From the NCBI GenBank assembly GCA_916715765.1, contig CAKAPG010000006.1, positions 1 to 64,000 of the forward strand: DNA of 64,000 bases, written 5' to 3'. Below are positions 17,420-25,105 of this stretch, piece by piece. Each line of letters begins with the position of its first letter. Position 1 is the first letter of the stretch. The DNA comes from an uncultured Atopobium sp. GTDB lineage: Bacteria; Actinomycetota; Coriobacteriia; Coriobacteriales; Atopobiaceae. The notes below the pieces were generated by a model. That model was not told the origin of the DNA. It worked only from the letters and a program-made list of their open reading frames with translations, and did no database searches. Position numbers and translations under genes: made by a program.

Positions 17420-17796
17420 AATACGCAATCAATGCAGTAGGTGTTCCAGCTCCTATGGGACCATACTCGCAGGGTACTACCGCGGGAAGATTGGTCTTTG
17501 TAACTGGTCAAATTGCAGTTTCTGCAGAAGACCCAAAGAAACTTATTGACGGTGGAATTGAAGAGCAAACCACCCGTGTCATTCATCTTGCTCAGTCAAT
17601 TCTGGCTGAAGCTGGCTGCACGCTTTCTGATGTAGCTCAGACAACTATCTACCTTGCTGATATCAACGATTTGCCAAAGGTAAATGAGATATATAGGCAG
17701 TACTTTGTTCTTCCTGCACCTGGTCGAGCAGTTGTTGAAGTTTCTGCGTTGCCACTTGGTGCGCTCATCGAAATGGACTGCATTGCGTGTCGTTAA
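17416..17796 (+). CDS. ridA: RidA-family enamine/imine deaminase
   Basis: A small trimeric cytoplasmic protein, 126 aa, that hydrolyses reactive enamines such as 2-aminoacrylate formed by PLP enzymes. The family features are present: PMGPYSQG near residue 13, the conserved Arg104 in PAPGRAVVEV that binds the substrate carboxylate, and the C-terminal LPLGALIEMD signature. The start overlaps the preceding stop by four bases. The pairing with a GcvT-like gene suggests amino-acid side-product control, but that is only context. Confidence 0.92.
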   Translation: MKYAINAVGVPAPMGPYSQGTTAGRLVFVTGQIAVSAEDPKKLIDGGIEEQTTRVIHLAQSILAEAGCTLSDVAQTTIYLADINDLPKVNEIYRQYFVLPAPGRAVVEVSALPLGALIEMDCIACR

Positions 17797-17834
17797 GCGT
17801 TATTATTATGATGTAACCAAATTAAGGAGAAACC

Positions 17835-18251
17835 ATGTCAACTGACGACATCAAACAGCAGTCACCAGACTCAACAGAGATTTTCCGCATGCCATCAGCT
17901 GACGCTACTGTTCCAGATCTTATGGCTCAACAAAAGCCAGCTCATCCTGTCCTTACTATTGTTAAGGGACCACAGACTGGTCAAACTTTTGAGCTCAATC
18001 TCCCACAGATTTCTCTTGGTAGAGACCCAAAAAGCAGCGTTTTCTTGAATGACATGACAGTTTCCAGAAATCACGCCACCATTGACCTTTCAAATCTTGC
18101 GCTTGGTTACGCAACTATTGAGGACCTTGATTCTCTCAATGGTACCTGGGTTGATGGCGCCATTATTAACAAAGCTACCCTGCGCGATGGCTCAACTATT
18201 CAGATTGGCACCTTCCGCATGGTCTTCCATACCAGCAGAGTTTCAGCTTAA
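17835..18251 (+). CDS. garA: FHA-domain protein, GarA/OdhI-like
   Basis: A 138-aa protein with a C-terminal forkhead-associated domain: LGRDPKSSVFLNDMTVSRNH (about residues 57-76) and DLDSLNGTWVDG. In mycobacterial GarA and corynebacterial OdhI, the same domain order with an N-terminal ETTSVF phosphothreonine motif controls 2-oxoglutarate dehydrogenase and glutamate metabolism. Here the matching segment reads DSTEIF with Thr14, a plausible Ser/Thr-kinase site. The gene is followed by a MerR gene like ftsR, the same order as odhI-ftsR in corynebacteria. AAGGAG precedes the ATG. Whether the target enzymes are the same is open. Confidence 0.8.
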   Translation: MSTDDIKQQSPDSTEIFRMPSADATVPDLMAQQKPAHPVLTIVKGPQTGQTFELNLPQISLGRDPKSSVFLNDMTVSRNHATIDLSNLALGYATIEDLDSLNGTWVDGAIINKATLRDGSTIQIGTFRMVFHTSRVSA

Positions 18252-18268
18252 GGTTAAAGGATAGCTTT

Positions 18269-19132
18269 ATGGCTGATTCAGGCTTTCTTACCATTGGTAA
18301 AGTAGTCAAGAAATTACAGACTCTCTATCCTGACTTGAGTGTTTCTAAAGTCAGATATCTGCAGGATGAAGGTTTGCTTACTCCTACCAGAACTGCTGGT
18401 GGCTATCGCCTGTATTCCCAAAAAGATGTTAAGCGACTTGAGACTATTCTGTATCTGCAGAAAAGCCGTTTTATGCCGCTCTCAGTTATTAGAGAAGAGC
18501 TTGATAGGCAAGATAAAAACCCTGAAGCTGAACAACAGGTCAAAGATCAGTCTACTGAGGCAACTGGAGCTGAGGCTCAGGCTGCACCTGAAGCTCAAAG
18601 TTCTTCTCGCCAGGCTCAACCTCAGCTTGATGGAAAGCAAGTGTCTCAGGCAATTCTTGGTGCCACACATGCTGATGCTATTGTGGTACCTGTAGATGAC
18701 CCTGAGGTTGTTCAGAAATATCATGCTATTGATCGCATTCCAGAAATTGTGGGATGCTCGGTAGGCTTTGTTCGTCAGCTTTCCGAAGCAGGCGTCATTA
18801 CCTTAAAGCGCTCTCCTCATGGCAGAGACCTTGTAGATGGCAAGGACTTAACGCTGGTTCGCCTTTGTAGTGAGCTTCGTCACTTTGGTTTTGAGCCCAA
18901 GAACCTGCGTCAATACGTTATGGCTGCAAACCGAGAATCTAGTATGTTTGCCAAGTCGCTTGTCGTATACGCTAAAAAAGGCGGGGGAGTTGAAGTTGAC
19001 CATACTGACGAGACTCGTCAGAAGTTTATGGCTGCTCTGACCCGCATGTTGGGCCTTACCAATGCGGTTAGAAATGAACTTATCACTAAATTAGTTCGTG
19101 AATCTTTTAAGGATATGCATCTAGACGAGTAA
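18269..19132 (+). CDS. ftsR: MerR-family regulator, FtsR-like
   Basis: A 287-aa transcription factor. The N-terminal MerR winged helix-turn-helix reads VSKVRYLQDEGLLTPTRTAGG then YRLYSQKDVKRLETILYLQ (residues about 25-65). An acidic and Gln-rich linker (about 78-125) follows, then a second helical domain that again looks MerR-like (VGCSVGFVRQLSEAGVITL, near 165). Corynebacterial FtsR, which activates ftsZ, is next to odhI in the same order, so the name is inferred from synteny and fold. The ATG is 17 bp after the FHA gene's stop. Confidence 0.72.
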   Translation: MADSGFLTIGKVVKKLQTLYPDLSVSKVRYLQDEGLLTPTRTAGGYRLYSQKDVKRLETILYLQKSRFMPLSVIREELDRQDKNPEAEQQVKDQSTEATGAEAQAAPEAQSSSRQAQPQLDGKQVSQAILGATHADAIVVPVDDPEVVQKYHAIDRIPEIVGCSVGFVRQLSEAGVITLKRSPHGRDLVDGKDLTLVRLCSELRHFGFEPKNLRQYVMAANRESSMFAKSLVVYAKKGGGVEVDHTDETRQKFMAALTRMLGLTNAVRNELITKLVRESFKDMHLDE

Positions 19133-19183
19133 TCTAGGTATATATAACTATTCATTGATTTTGATTTTGAATGTGAGGACATT

Positions 19184-19717
19184 GTGTCTACGTATGATTA
19201 TGAGAGTCATATCATTAGCATTCCTGATTATCCAGAGCCAGGCGTTATCTTTAAAGATGTAACTCCACTTTTTAAAGATCCTGAGTGCTTCCACGCAGTT
19301 GTTGATGACATTGCAGAGCACTTTGCTGATGCAGGAATCACCAAGGTTATTGGTGCTGAGGCTCGTGGTTTTCTTGTTGGAACCCCTGTAGCCTACAAAC
19401 TGGGTGCAGGCTTTGTTCCTGCTCGTAAGCCAGGCAAACTGCCTCGTGAGGTCTACGCACAGGCTTATGACCTTGAGTACGGTACCAGCGAGCTTCAGAT
19501 TCATACCGATGCTCTTACCCCAGACGACGTTGTTCTTATTGCTGATGACCTGGTTGCTACTGGCGGCACCTGCGTTGCTTGTGCTCAGCTTGCCGAGAAA
19601 GCCGGTGCAAAAGTAGCTGGCTTTGCATTTGCGCTTGAGCTTTGCTACCTGCACCCAAGGGAGATTATTGGTAAGTGCTTTGACCAAGAGGTCTACACCC
19701 TTATTAAGGTTCAATAA
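19184..19717 (+). CDS. apt: Adenine phosphoribosyltransferase
   Basis: This purine salvage enzyme makes AMP from adenine and PRPP. The 177-aa protein shows the type I fold: FKDVTPLFKD, IGAEARGFLVG, PARKPGKLPRE, and the PRPP-binding loop VLIADDLVATGGT near residue 110. Start GTG at 19184 behind GTGAGGA; an upstream ATG in another frame is not used. It is followed by a terminator hairpin. Confidence 0.96.
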   Translation: MSTYDYESHIISIPDYPEPGVIFKDVTPLFKDPECFHAVVDDIAEHFADAGITKVIGAEARGFLVGTPVAYKLGAGFVPARKPGKLPREVYAQAYDLEYGTSELQIHTDALTPDDVVLIADDLVATGGTCVACAQLAEKAGAKVAGFAFALELCYLHPREIIGKCFDQEVYTLIKVQ

Positions 19718-19759
19718 GCTTCATCGCTTACATCAGAACTACTTTGAGCTGATAATTTT

Positions 19760-19800
19760 GGCTGACAAGACTACGTGCTTGTCGGCCATTTGTCTTATTT
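19760..19800 (+). terminator. Terminator of apt
   Basis: A 10-bp stem with one G-T pair (19760-19769 with 19778-19787) is followed by ATTTGTCTTATTT, a weak but plausible T-rich tail. Confidence 0.72.
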
Positions 19801-20122
19801 ACCTAAGCTATTTGTTAATCAACGTAAACTTGTTTGTAATACATAGAATTTCTCCATAATTGCAGGTCAAAGATAAATTTATGCAATGATATTTACCTAT
19901 TCCGCATCAAATAGCTGCATAAATGTTTTTTGAAATTTGTATGAGATGACATTTTCGGGGTAAACTATTCAAATACTCGATAGGGTAGCTTCCTGTTTAC
20001 ACGGGTTTCTCGCCAAGAAATCGGCGAGTTGACTTTGATTTTTTATCAAATGAGCTATCCTAGATGGCAAAGCAAAGCAACACGTTGCCCAATTGATTTC
20101 GTGCTTTGCGGAAGGAGCTTAT
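19801..20122 (+). promoter_or_regulatory. 322-bp AT-rich leader upstream of the NlpC/P60 gene, with several hairpins
   Basis: No gene is seen. Inverted elements: TTATGCA/TGCATAA around 19880-19920; GTAAAC (19962) with GTTTAC (19995) closing a 30-base interior that contains GATAGGGTAGCTTCC; CTCGCC / GGCGAG (20009-20029) followed by TTGACTTTGATTTTTT, which looks like a terminator; and GCAAAGCA / TGCTTTGC (20067-20074, 20102-20109) immediately before the ribosome site. Parts recall the c-di-AMP (ydaO) riboswitch often found before such genes in actinobacteria, but its conserved GAACCCGUC segment is not seen. Treat as an unidentified structured leader. Confidence 0.45.
20002..20016 (-). repeat. 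Dispersed motif copy, extended form, in a leader hairpin
   Basis: Reads CTTGGCGAGAAACCC on the minus strand. The CTCGCC part pairs with GGCGAG at 20023-20028, so this intergenic copy forms one arm of a hairpin. Confidence 0.75.
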
Positions 20123-21316
20123 ATGTCACAGCGCCGATCTTTCACAAGACGAGACGCTCTCTTATTTGCAGGTCTTGGTGTAGCTGCTACGCTGCTTACC
20201 CCAGCCAAGCTATTCGCAGACCCCCAAAGCGATCTTGAGGCCGCATCTGCCCAGCTAGACTCTCTTGGTGCAGCTCTTGCAGAGGCCATGGATAACCTTA
20301 ACGAGAAAACCTATGCACTTGACGCCACCAACAACAAAATTGGTGAGGTTCAGGAGCAGATTGCAGAGACTACAGACCAGCTCAATAAGCAGCGTCTTGT
20401 CCTTTCTGCAGCAATGAAGAGTGCTTATAAGGCAGGCCCACAGGAGACTTTGGACTTCCTCCTTGGAGCATCGAGCCCAGAGGACTTTGTCAGCCGCGTC
20501 TACTATATGGACCGCACCAGCAAGCAGGAGGCTGACTCCATCAATACCGTCAAGGCTCTTGGTGACCAGCTTCAGGCTCAACAGCAAGAACTTGAAGCAG
20601 AGCAAGAAAATCTCCAATCTCAGATTTCTGAAATGAAGACTACTGCTGATGACCTCCAAAATCAGGTCGCTGAGGCAAAGAGTTACTATGACTCTCTTGA
20701 CGCTGAGGTAAAAGCTCAGCTTGCTGCTCAGGAGGCTGCAGCAGCTAATAACAACGTTGCTTACGCAATTGAGACAGTTACTCGCGAGACTCCTTCTAAC
20801 AGCTCAGAGTCTAACGACAGCTCTTCCAATGATTCTAGCTCTAGCTCTTCAAGTTCCAGCTCTTCAAGTTCCAGCTCTTCTAGCTCCAGCAGCTCCAGCA
20901 GCTCCAACAGCAGTTCTAATTCTGGTGGTGGGTCATCATACTCCGGCGGTGGCGGTGGCTACCCAGCTGCAGGCGGCGGTGTTGCTACGGCTTATGCTTG
21001 CATTGGCTATCCATACGTTTGGGGCGGAGCTTCTCCTGCTTCTGGCTTTGACTGTGGTGGCCTGGTCTACTACTGCTTCCTCGGCTACCGTGCAGGTACC
21101 GCTGGAACCATTGGCCGTGCTATTCGCGCTGCTGGTAACTGGCATGATTCCCTAGACGAGCTCAACTATGGCGATATTGTCTTTACCCGTGCAGGCTATG
21201 AGCACGTTGGAATCTACATTGGCGGTGGCCGCATGATTCACGCAGCTAACGAGTCTGTTGGTGTTATCGAGGGTCCTGTTTATGCTTGCTATGGTGGAGG
21301 ACCATTCTCCGGCTAA
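20123..21316 (+). CDS. Secreted coiled-coil NlpC/P60 peptidoglycan hydrolase
   Basis: A cell-wall endopeptidase, 397 aa, acting outside the membrane. The N-terminus RRSFTRRDALLFAGLG with a hydrophobic core and cleavage near LFA-D looks like a twin-arginine-type signal. Residues about 35-205 form a coiled coil (many Gln, Glu, Ala, Leu), as in RipA/CwlO-type hydrolases. A nearly pure Ser/Asn/Gly linker (about 230-285) follows, then the NlpC/P60 domain with YPYVWGGASPASGFDCGG (catalytic Cys) and YEHVGIYIGGGRMIHA (catalytic His). The ATG at 20123 has GAAGGAG six bases upstream; an earlier ATG lacks one. By analogy it splits daughter cells and may need activation by partners. Confidence 0.93.
   Translation: MSQRRSFTRRDALLFAGLGVAATLLTPAKLFADPQSDLEAASAQLDSLGAALAEAMDNLNEKTYALDATNNKIGEVQEQIAETTDQLNKQRLVLSAAMKSAYKAGPQETLDFLLGASSPEDFVSRVYYMDRTSKQEADSINTVKALGDQLQAQQQELEAEQENLQSQISEMKTTADDLQNQVAEAKSYYDSLDAEVKAQLAAQEAAAANNNVAYAIETVTRETPSNSSESNDSSSNDSSSSSSSSSSSSSSSSSSSSSSSSNSSSNSGGGSSYSGGGGGYPAAGGGVATAYACIGYPYVWGGASPASGFDCGGLVYYCFLGYRAGTAGTIGRAIRAAGNWHDSLDELNYGDIVFTRAGYEHVGIYIGGGRMIHAANESVGVIEGPVYACYGGGPFSG
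20843..20911 (+). repeat. Serine-codon tandem repeats in the NlpC linker
   Basis: A 15-base unit AGCTCTTCAAGTTCC occurs twice in tandem (20843-20857, 20858-20872), followed by imperfect AGCTCTTCT and AGCTCCAGC units. Since units are multiples of three, copy changes would alter linker length without breaking the frame. Confidence 0.8.
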
Positions 21317-21381
21317 TCAATAGTCAGGGACACCAGGTGCACTCCTCTACGTACAATTTTCTGTACAAAGTTTTAACTCAC

Positions 21382-21427
21382 GCACGTAAAGTCGTACAAT
21401 ATCCAAGTACGCTTTACGTGCTTTTTT
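21382..21427 (+). terminator. Terminator of the NlpC/P60 gene
   Basis: A 10-bp stem GCACGTAAAG / CTTTACGTGC (21382-21391, 21412-21421) with additional inner GTAC pairing is followed by six T. Confidence 0.93.
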
Positions 21428-21454
21428 ATTAACCATAGACTGCTAGGGGAGATT

Positions 21455-23041
21455 GTGGCGTTTCATCTCAAACATAAGACAAACGTTATTGAGCGTCATT
21501 TTTCTCGTAGGTTTCAGGTTGCTCTCATTGGAGAAGGCCTGCTTGTTGGCCTTATGGGTGGTGGCGTTGTCACGCTGTATCGCCTTTGTCTTTCTTTTGC
21601 AGAAGCTCAAATGCGCTCCATTACTCAATCAATCGCAGGTAATTGGCCTTATATGGCTCTCTGGTTTGGTGTTCTGATTATTCTTATGGCGGCCGTTTGC
21701 CTACTCATGAAGTTTGAGCCCTACACCGCTGGCTCTGGAATCCCTCAGACCAATGCTGAGGTCATGGGATCTGCTGATATGCCTTGGTATCGAGTTCTTC
21801 CCGTTAAGTTTATCCAGGGCGTTCTGGTTGCTTTTGGTGGCCTCTCTATGGGTCGAGAAGGACCAGCGGTACAGCTAGGCGCTGTTTCTGGCAAAGCAGT
21901 ATCTAAGTTTCTTAAACGCAAAAGGGGAGAAGAACGTCTTTTAGTCACTTGTGGCGCAGCTGCGGGTATGTCAGCCGCTTTTCATGCCCCTCTCACCGGC
22001 ACACTTTTTGCTATCGAAGAGATCCAGAAAGAGTTTCATGCTCCACTGATTATCTCGGCAATGACCGCTTCAGTAGGCGCTGACTTCCTGGTTTCTAACG
22101 TCCTTGGTATGAAGCCTGTCCTTCAGCTTCCTTACGTAGCACCATTACCTCATGTCGACTTTGCATTTGTTCTTATCGTCGGTTTTATCTGTGGTTTATT
22201 AGGAGCGCTCCACAACAAAGGAATGTTCTTTGCACAGAGACTCTACAAAAAGATAACTAAGTTTGCGCCTTTCTCAAGGCTCATTATTCCCTTTATGCTT
22301 GCGGGATTTATGGCTTTTACCTGGCCAGATCTTCTTTGCGGCGGTGACGCCATTATCGAGAAAATCAAAGAGCCAGCAACACTTACTGAGCTCATGGTTA
22401 TAGCGCTTTTGCTGGGCAAATATTTCTTTACCACAACATGTTTTGCTGCTGGAACGCCTGGCGGAACACTATTCCCAATGGTTGTCATGGGAACACTTGT
22501 TGGAACTCTATTTGCCCTGGTAGCAACCCATGTTTTTGGCATTCCCATGGCATATGCACCTAATTTTATTGCTATGGGCGTTGCAGGCATTTTTGCCGGA
22601 GCAGTGAGAGCGCCCGTCACCGGAGTAGTGCTTATATTTGAGCTCACAGGTTCTCTCGAGGCTCTTATGGCTATGTCTGCAGTTGCAATTGTGTCCTACG
22701 TAACCGCAAATATCCTGCGTGTTGACCCATTCTACGAGCATCTACTCGCACAATTCTTAGCTTCTCAGCAAGGGGAGTCTAAACCAACACTTGATTCTGG
22801 CGAGAAAATCCTTCATGAGTTCACCATTGGTCAGGGCAGCCCTGTTGAGGGCAAATTGCTGCAAGACATCCCATGGCCCGACAAAGTAAGGGTTGTAACT
22901 ATTGATCGCGCTGGCTTAGAAATTATTCCAACGGGTCAAACAGAACTAATGGCACTCGATAAAATTCTTGTCATTTACGATGAGCTGTATGAGAACGATG
23001 CTATTCTCAAATTAAACGTCATGACGGACTCGTCGGTATAA
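21455..23041 (+). CDS. ClC-family chloride channel/antiporter with C-terminal TrkA-C domain
   Basis: A polytopic membrane protein, 528 aa. ClC signatures: GSGIPQ near residue 93, GREGPAVQLGA near 133 with the gating glutamate, and AAGMSAAFHAPLTGTLFAIEE near 170. The last about 75 residues after the membrane part resemble a TrkA-C/RCK-C ligand domain instead of CBS domains. This suggests regulated Cl-/H+ exchange; transport of another anion such as fluoride is less likely because the fluoride-type motif is absent. Start GTG at 21455 behind GGGGAG. It is the last rightward core gene before the probable dif site. Confidence 0.92.
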   Translation: MAFHLKHKTNVIERHFSRRFQVALIGEGLLVGLMGGGVVTLYRLCLSFAEAQMRSITQSIAGNWPYMALWFGVLIILMAAVCLLMKFEPYTAGSGIPQTNAEVMGSADMPWYRVLPVKFIQGVLVAFGGLSMGREGPAVQLGAVSGKAVSKFLKRKRGEERLLVTCGAAAGMSAAFHAPLTGTLFAIEEIQKEFHAPLIISAMTASVGADFLVSNVLGMKPVLQLPYVAPLPHVDFAFVLIVGFICGLLGALHNKGMFFAQRLYKKITKFAPFSRLIIPFMLAGFMAFTWPDLLCGGDAIIEKIKEPATLTELMVIALLLGKYFFTTTCFAAGTPGGTLFPMVVMGTLVGTLFALVATHVFGIPMAYAPNFIAMGVAGIFAGAVRAPVTGVVLIFELTGSLEALMAMSAVAIVSYVTANILRVDPFYEHLLAQFLASQQGESKPTLDSGEKILHEFTIGQGSPVEGKLLQDIPWPDKVRVVTIDRAGLEIIPTGQTELMALDKILVIYDELYENDAILKLNVMTDSSV

Positions 23042-23069
23042 CACTAATCACTGCCACACGTGTTACCGC

Positions 23070-23104
23070 AAAGGAGAGGGGTTTAAAATCCTTTTCCTAT
23101 TTCT
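23070..23104 (+). terminator. Weak terminator of the ClC gene
   Basis: AAAGGA (23070-23075) pairs with TCCTTT (23089-23094) and a partly paired interior; the tail TCCTATTTC is only moderately T-rich. Confidence 0.45.
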
Positions 23105-23114
23105 TCAATTCATT

Positions 23115-23142
23115 AGTTTACATAATATCGATTATCAGACTT
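23115..23142 (-). other. dif: Probable dif site (XerC/XerD recombination, chromosome dimer resolution)
   Basis: Read on the minus strand the 28 bases divide as AAGTCTGATAA - TCGATA - TTATGTAAACT. The right arm is identical to the XerD arm of Bacillus subtilis dif, and the inner GATAA...TTATGT pairs match actinobacterial dif sites (GATAA-N6-TTATGT). The 11-6-11 architecture is exact. It lies in a long non-coding stretch close to where prevailing gene direction changes from right to left (about 26.8 kb), as expected of the terminus. The left arm diverges from B. subtilis, so this is a strong candidate, not proof. Confidence 0.82.
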
Positions 23143-23565
23143 TTACATACTATTATATAAATAGTATCGACTGCAATAGTATACAGAGCTTCAATCACAT
23201 TATTATTACCCAGAAAATGAGCCTCTGAGAGCCTTTCTAAGCTACGATATTAATTACTTATGAGTAATTACACCTACAGCTCTATAAACTATATTTAATG
23301 ACATGATAAATTTGATAATTATTCAATTTGATAAGTTGGCGACAATACTGAATCTTTTATTTATAAAATAGCTTTCTTGGTACCTCTCTAAAACTAATTT
23401 TTAGGGCTGAACGTATTTTTATAGTTATACATATTGATAAATCATCTTGAAATAACTTAATCACAGAGCTTTATATATTCAATGTATTGATGGCTACAAA
23501 ATTACACTGTCTTATGCTTCATCGTATGATTTTAACCTTTTACTCCCCCTTTATAAAAAATAAGC

Positions 23566-23604
23566 AATCTACCTGCATAAATACAATAAATATGCAGGTA
23601 GATT
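23566..23604. repeat. 14-bp perfect inverted repeat
   Basis: AATCTACCTGCATA (23566-23579) and its complement (23591-23604) flank 11 bases. On the minus strand the stem is followed by TTATTTTTTAT, so it would work as a leftward terminator, yet no leftward gene precedes it. It may shield the dif region from transcription or be a remnant. Confidence 0.6.
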
Positions 23605-23682
23605 AGGTAAAAATCCTTCTATACAGTCAAACGATATATAATAATTGTACATCCGAAAATCACGGTCTTAAGGAAACATACT

Positions 23683-24444
23683 ATGGAAAAACAAGCACTT
23701 CTCGCCCAATGGCTTCATGAACAAGAAATTGCTCATATCAAGGGATGGGATTTCTCCCATATTAGGAACAGATATAAAGAAGAGGATGATCTTCCATGGG
23801 ACTTTGGAAGTATCATCAAATCCTATCTACACGATACTGATTATCTATTAGATATGGAAACGGGTGGTGGAGAATTTCTTTTGTCTTTTCTCACCAATCC
23901 TAAACAGACTGCAGCAATTGAAGGTTATGCTCCAAACATCAAACTGTGTGAAGAGAGACTCCTTCCTTTAGGGATAGACTTTAAGGCAGCTGACGGAGGA
24001 GATGAGCTTCCGTTTGAAGATGATTACTTTGATCTTGTTACCAACAGGCACGGTAAATACAACATACAAGAACTAAGAAGAATTCTTAAAAGTGGAGGTA
24101 TGTTTCTTACGCAACAGGTTGGCGCTGAGAATGACAGGGACCTTGTAAAGCTTCTGCTAGGCGATGGCGAGCTTCCCTTTCCTAAAGCTTATTTAAGTAT
24201 TGCCAGACAAGAATTCATAGATAATGGATTTGACATTATTGAGGAAGCTGAAGCCTATAGGCCCATAGAGTTTTATGATGTAGGTGCTCTTGTTTGGTTT
24301 GCAAGAATCATTGACTGGGAGTTCCCATACTTTGAAGTCGAAAAATACCAAGAGAACCTCTTTAAAGCTCAGAAAATTATTGAACAAGATGGCGTAATCA
24401 AAGGAAAAATTCATCGATACTACTTTGTGGCGAGGAAAAAGTAA
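23683..24444 (+). CDS. Class I SAM-dependent methyltransferase
   Basis: A 253-aa Rossmann methyltransferase. Motif I is LLDMETGGGEFLLSFL near residue 55, with AIEGYAPNI, a DELPFEDDYFDLVTNRHG segment and an RRILKSGGMFLTQQVG helix-strand. The short form and N-terminal LAQWLHEQEIAHIKGWDFSH are typical of small Firmicute methyltransferases linked to resistance or maturation, with unknown substrate. The gene is AT-rich and begins a run of five small accessory genes to the right of dif. The region before the ATG reads AAGGAAAC. Confidence 0.82.
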   Translation: MEKQALLAQWLHEQEIAHIKGWDFSHIRNRYKEEDDLPWDFGSIIKSYLHDTDYLLDMETGGGEFLLSFLTNPKQTAAIEGYAPNIKLCEERLLPLGIDFKAADGGDELPFEDDYFDLVTNRHGKYNIQELRRILKSGGMFLTQQVGAENDRDLVKLLLGDGELPFPKAYLSIARQEFIDNGFDIIEEAEAYRPIEFYDVGALVWFARIIDWEFPYFEVEKYQENLFKAQKIIEQDGVIKGKIHRYYFVARKK

Positions 24445-24491
24445 TATATAAAGACAAATTTAGGAGACTATCAAAGAAAGAAAAGAAAACT

Positions 24492-25064
24492 ATGAAAGTA
24501 GAAAAAGAACTGTCAGAAATGTCTCTGAACGAATTATGAGAACTTTTCCCAATATTTCTTGACGAGCGCAATGACAAATGGGATGCATTTTATAGTGAAA
24601 TGGAAGCCAAGCTACAATATATTTTACCTAAACACTCTATAAAGAGGATTAGTCATATTGGTAGTACCGCAGTTCCTGGAATATGGGCAAAAGATATAGT
24701 CGACGTTCTTGTTGAAATTTCAACAGATTCTAATATCGAATGTATTGCGCAACTTATCGAACGCAGTGGACTTCTGCAAATGTCAACGGAAGATCGCAGA
24801 ATATCTTTGAACTCTGGTTATACTAAAAATGGGTTTGCCGATAAGGTCTTTCACATTCATCTCCGATATGTCGGAGATAACGATGAACTGTATTTTCGAG
24901 ATTACCTGAAAGACCATCCACAGATTGCAAAAGAATACGAAACGTTGAAATTGGGTTTATGGAAACAATTTGAACACAATAGAGATGCTTATACAGAAGC
25001 TAAAACAAAATTCATCAGAAAATGGACTGCTGTAGCAAAGAGTGATTACGCTGGGCGTTATTGA
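24492..25064 (+). pseudogene. grpB: GrpB/UPF0157-family gene interrupted by one TGA stop
   Basis: Translation from ATG 24492 gives MKVEKELSEMSLNEL, then TGA at 24537-24539, then ELFPIFLDERNDKWDAFYSE in the same frame, continuing to the end as a complete GrpB nucleotidyltransferase-fold protein (HIGSTAVPGIWAKDIVDVLV). Relatives commonly have Trp (TGG) at the stop position, so a single TGG-to-TGA change explains it. Restart at ATG 24600 would give 154 aa but lose about 36 residues and has no clear ribosome site. Either a recent pseudogene or a truncated product. GrpB function is not established; the fold suggests nucleotidyl transfer. Confidence 0.8.
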
Positions 25065-25105
25065 CTAGAAGAACAAAATGCAGTCATAGATTTTCGGAGA
25101 CAGCC

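Larger units (their letters stand above)
23042..23682. other. 641-bp AT-rich non-coding stretch
   Basis: The longest gene-free stretch in the window and strikingly AT-rich. It holds a weak terminator-like hairpin for the ClC gene (23070-23094), a probable dif site (23115-23142), and a 14-bp inverted repeat (23566-23604). No plausible reading frame, tRNA or known RNA is visible in the rest. Confidence 0.8.

Noticed and set aside
19962..20030. c-di-AMP (ydaO-yuaA) riboswitch
   Set aside because: Only a GGGTAGCTTCC-like segment fits; the conserved GAACCCGUC part is not found, so I do not call it.
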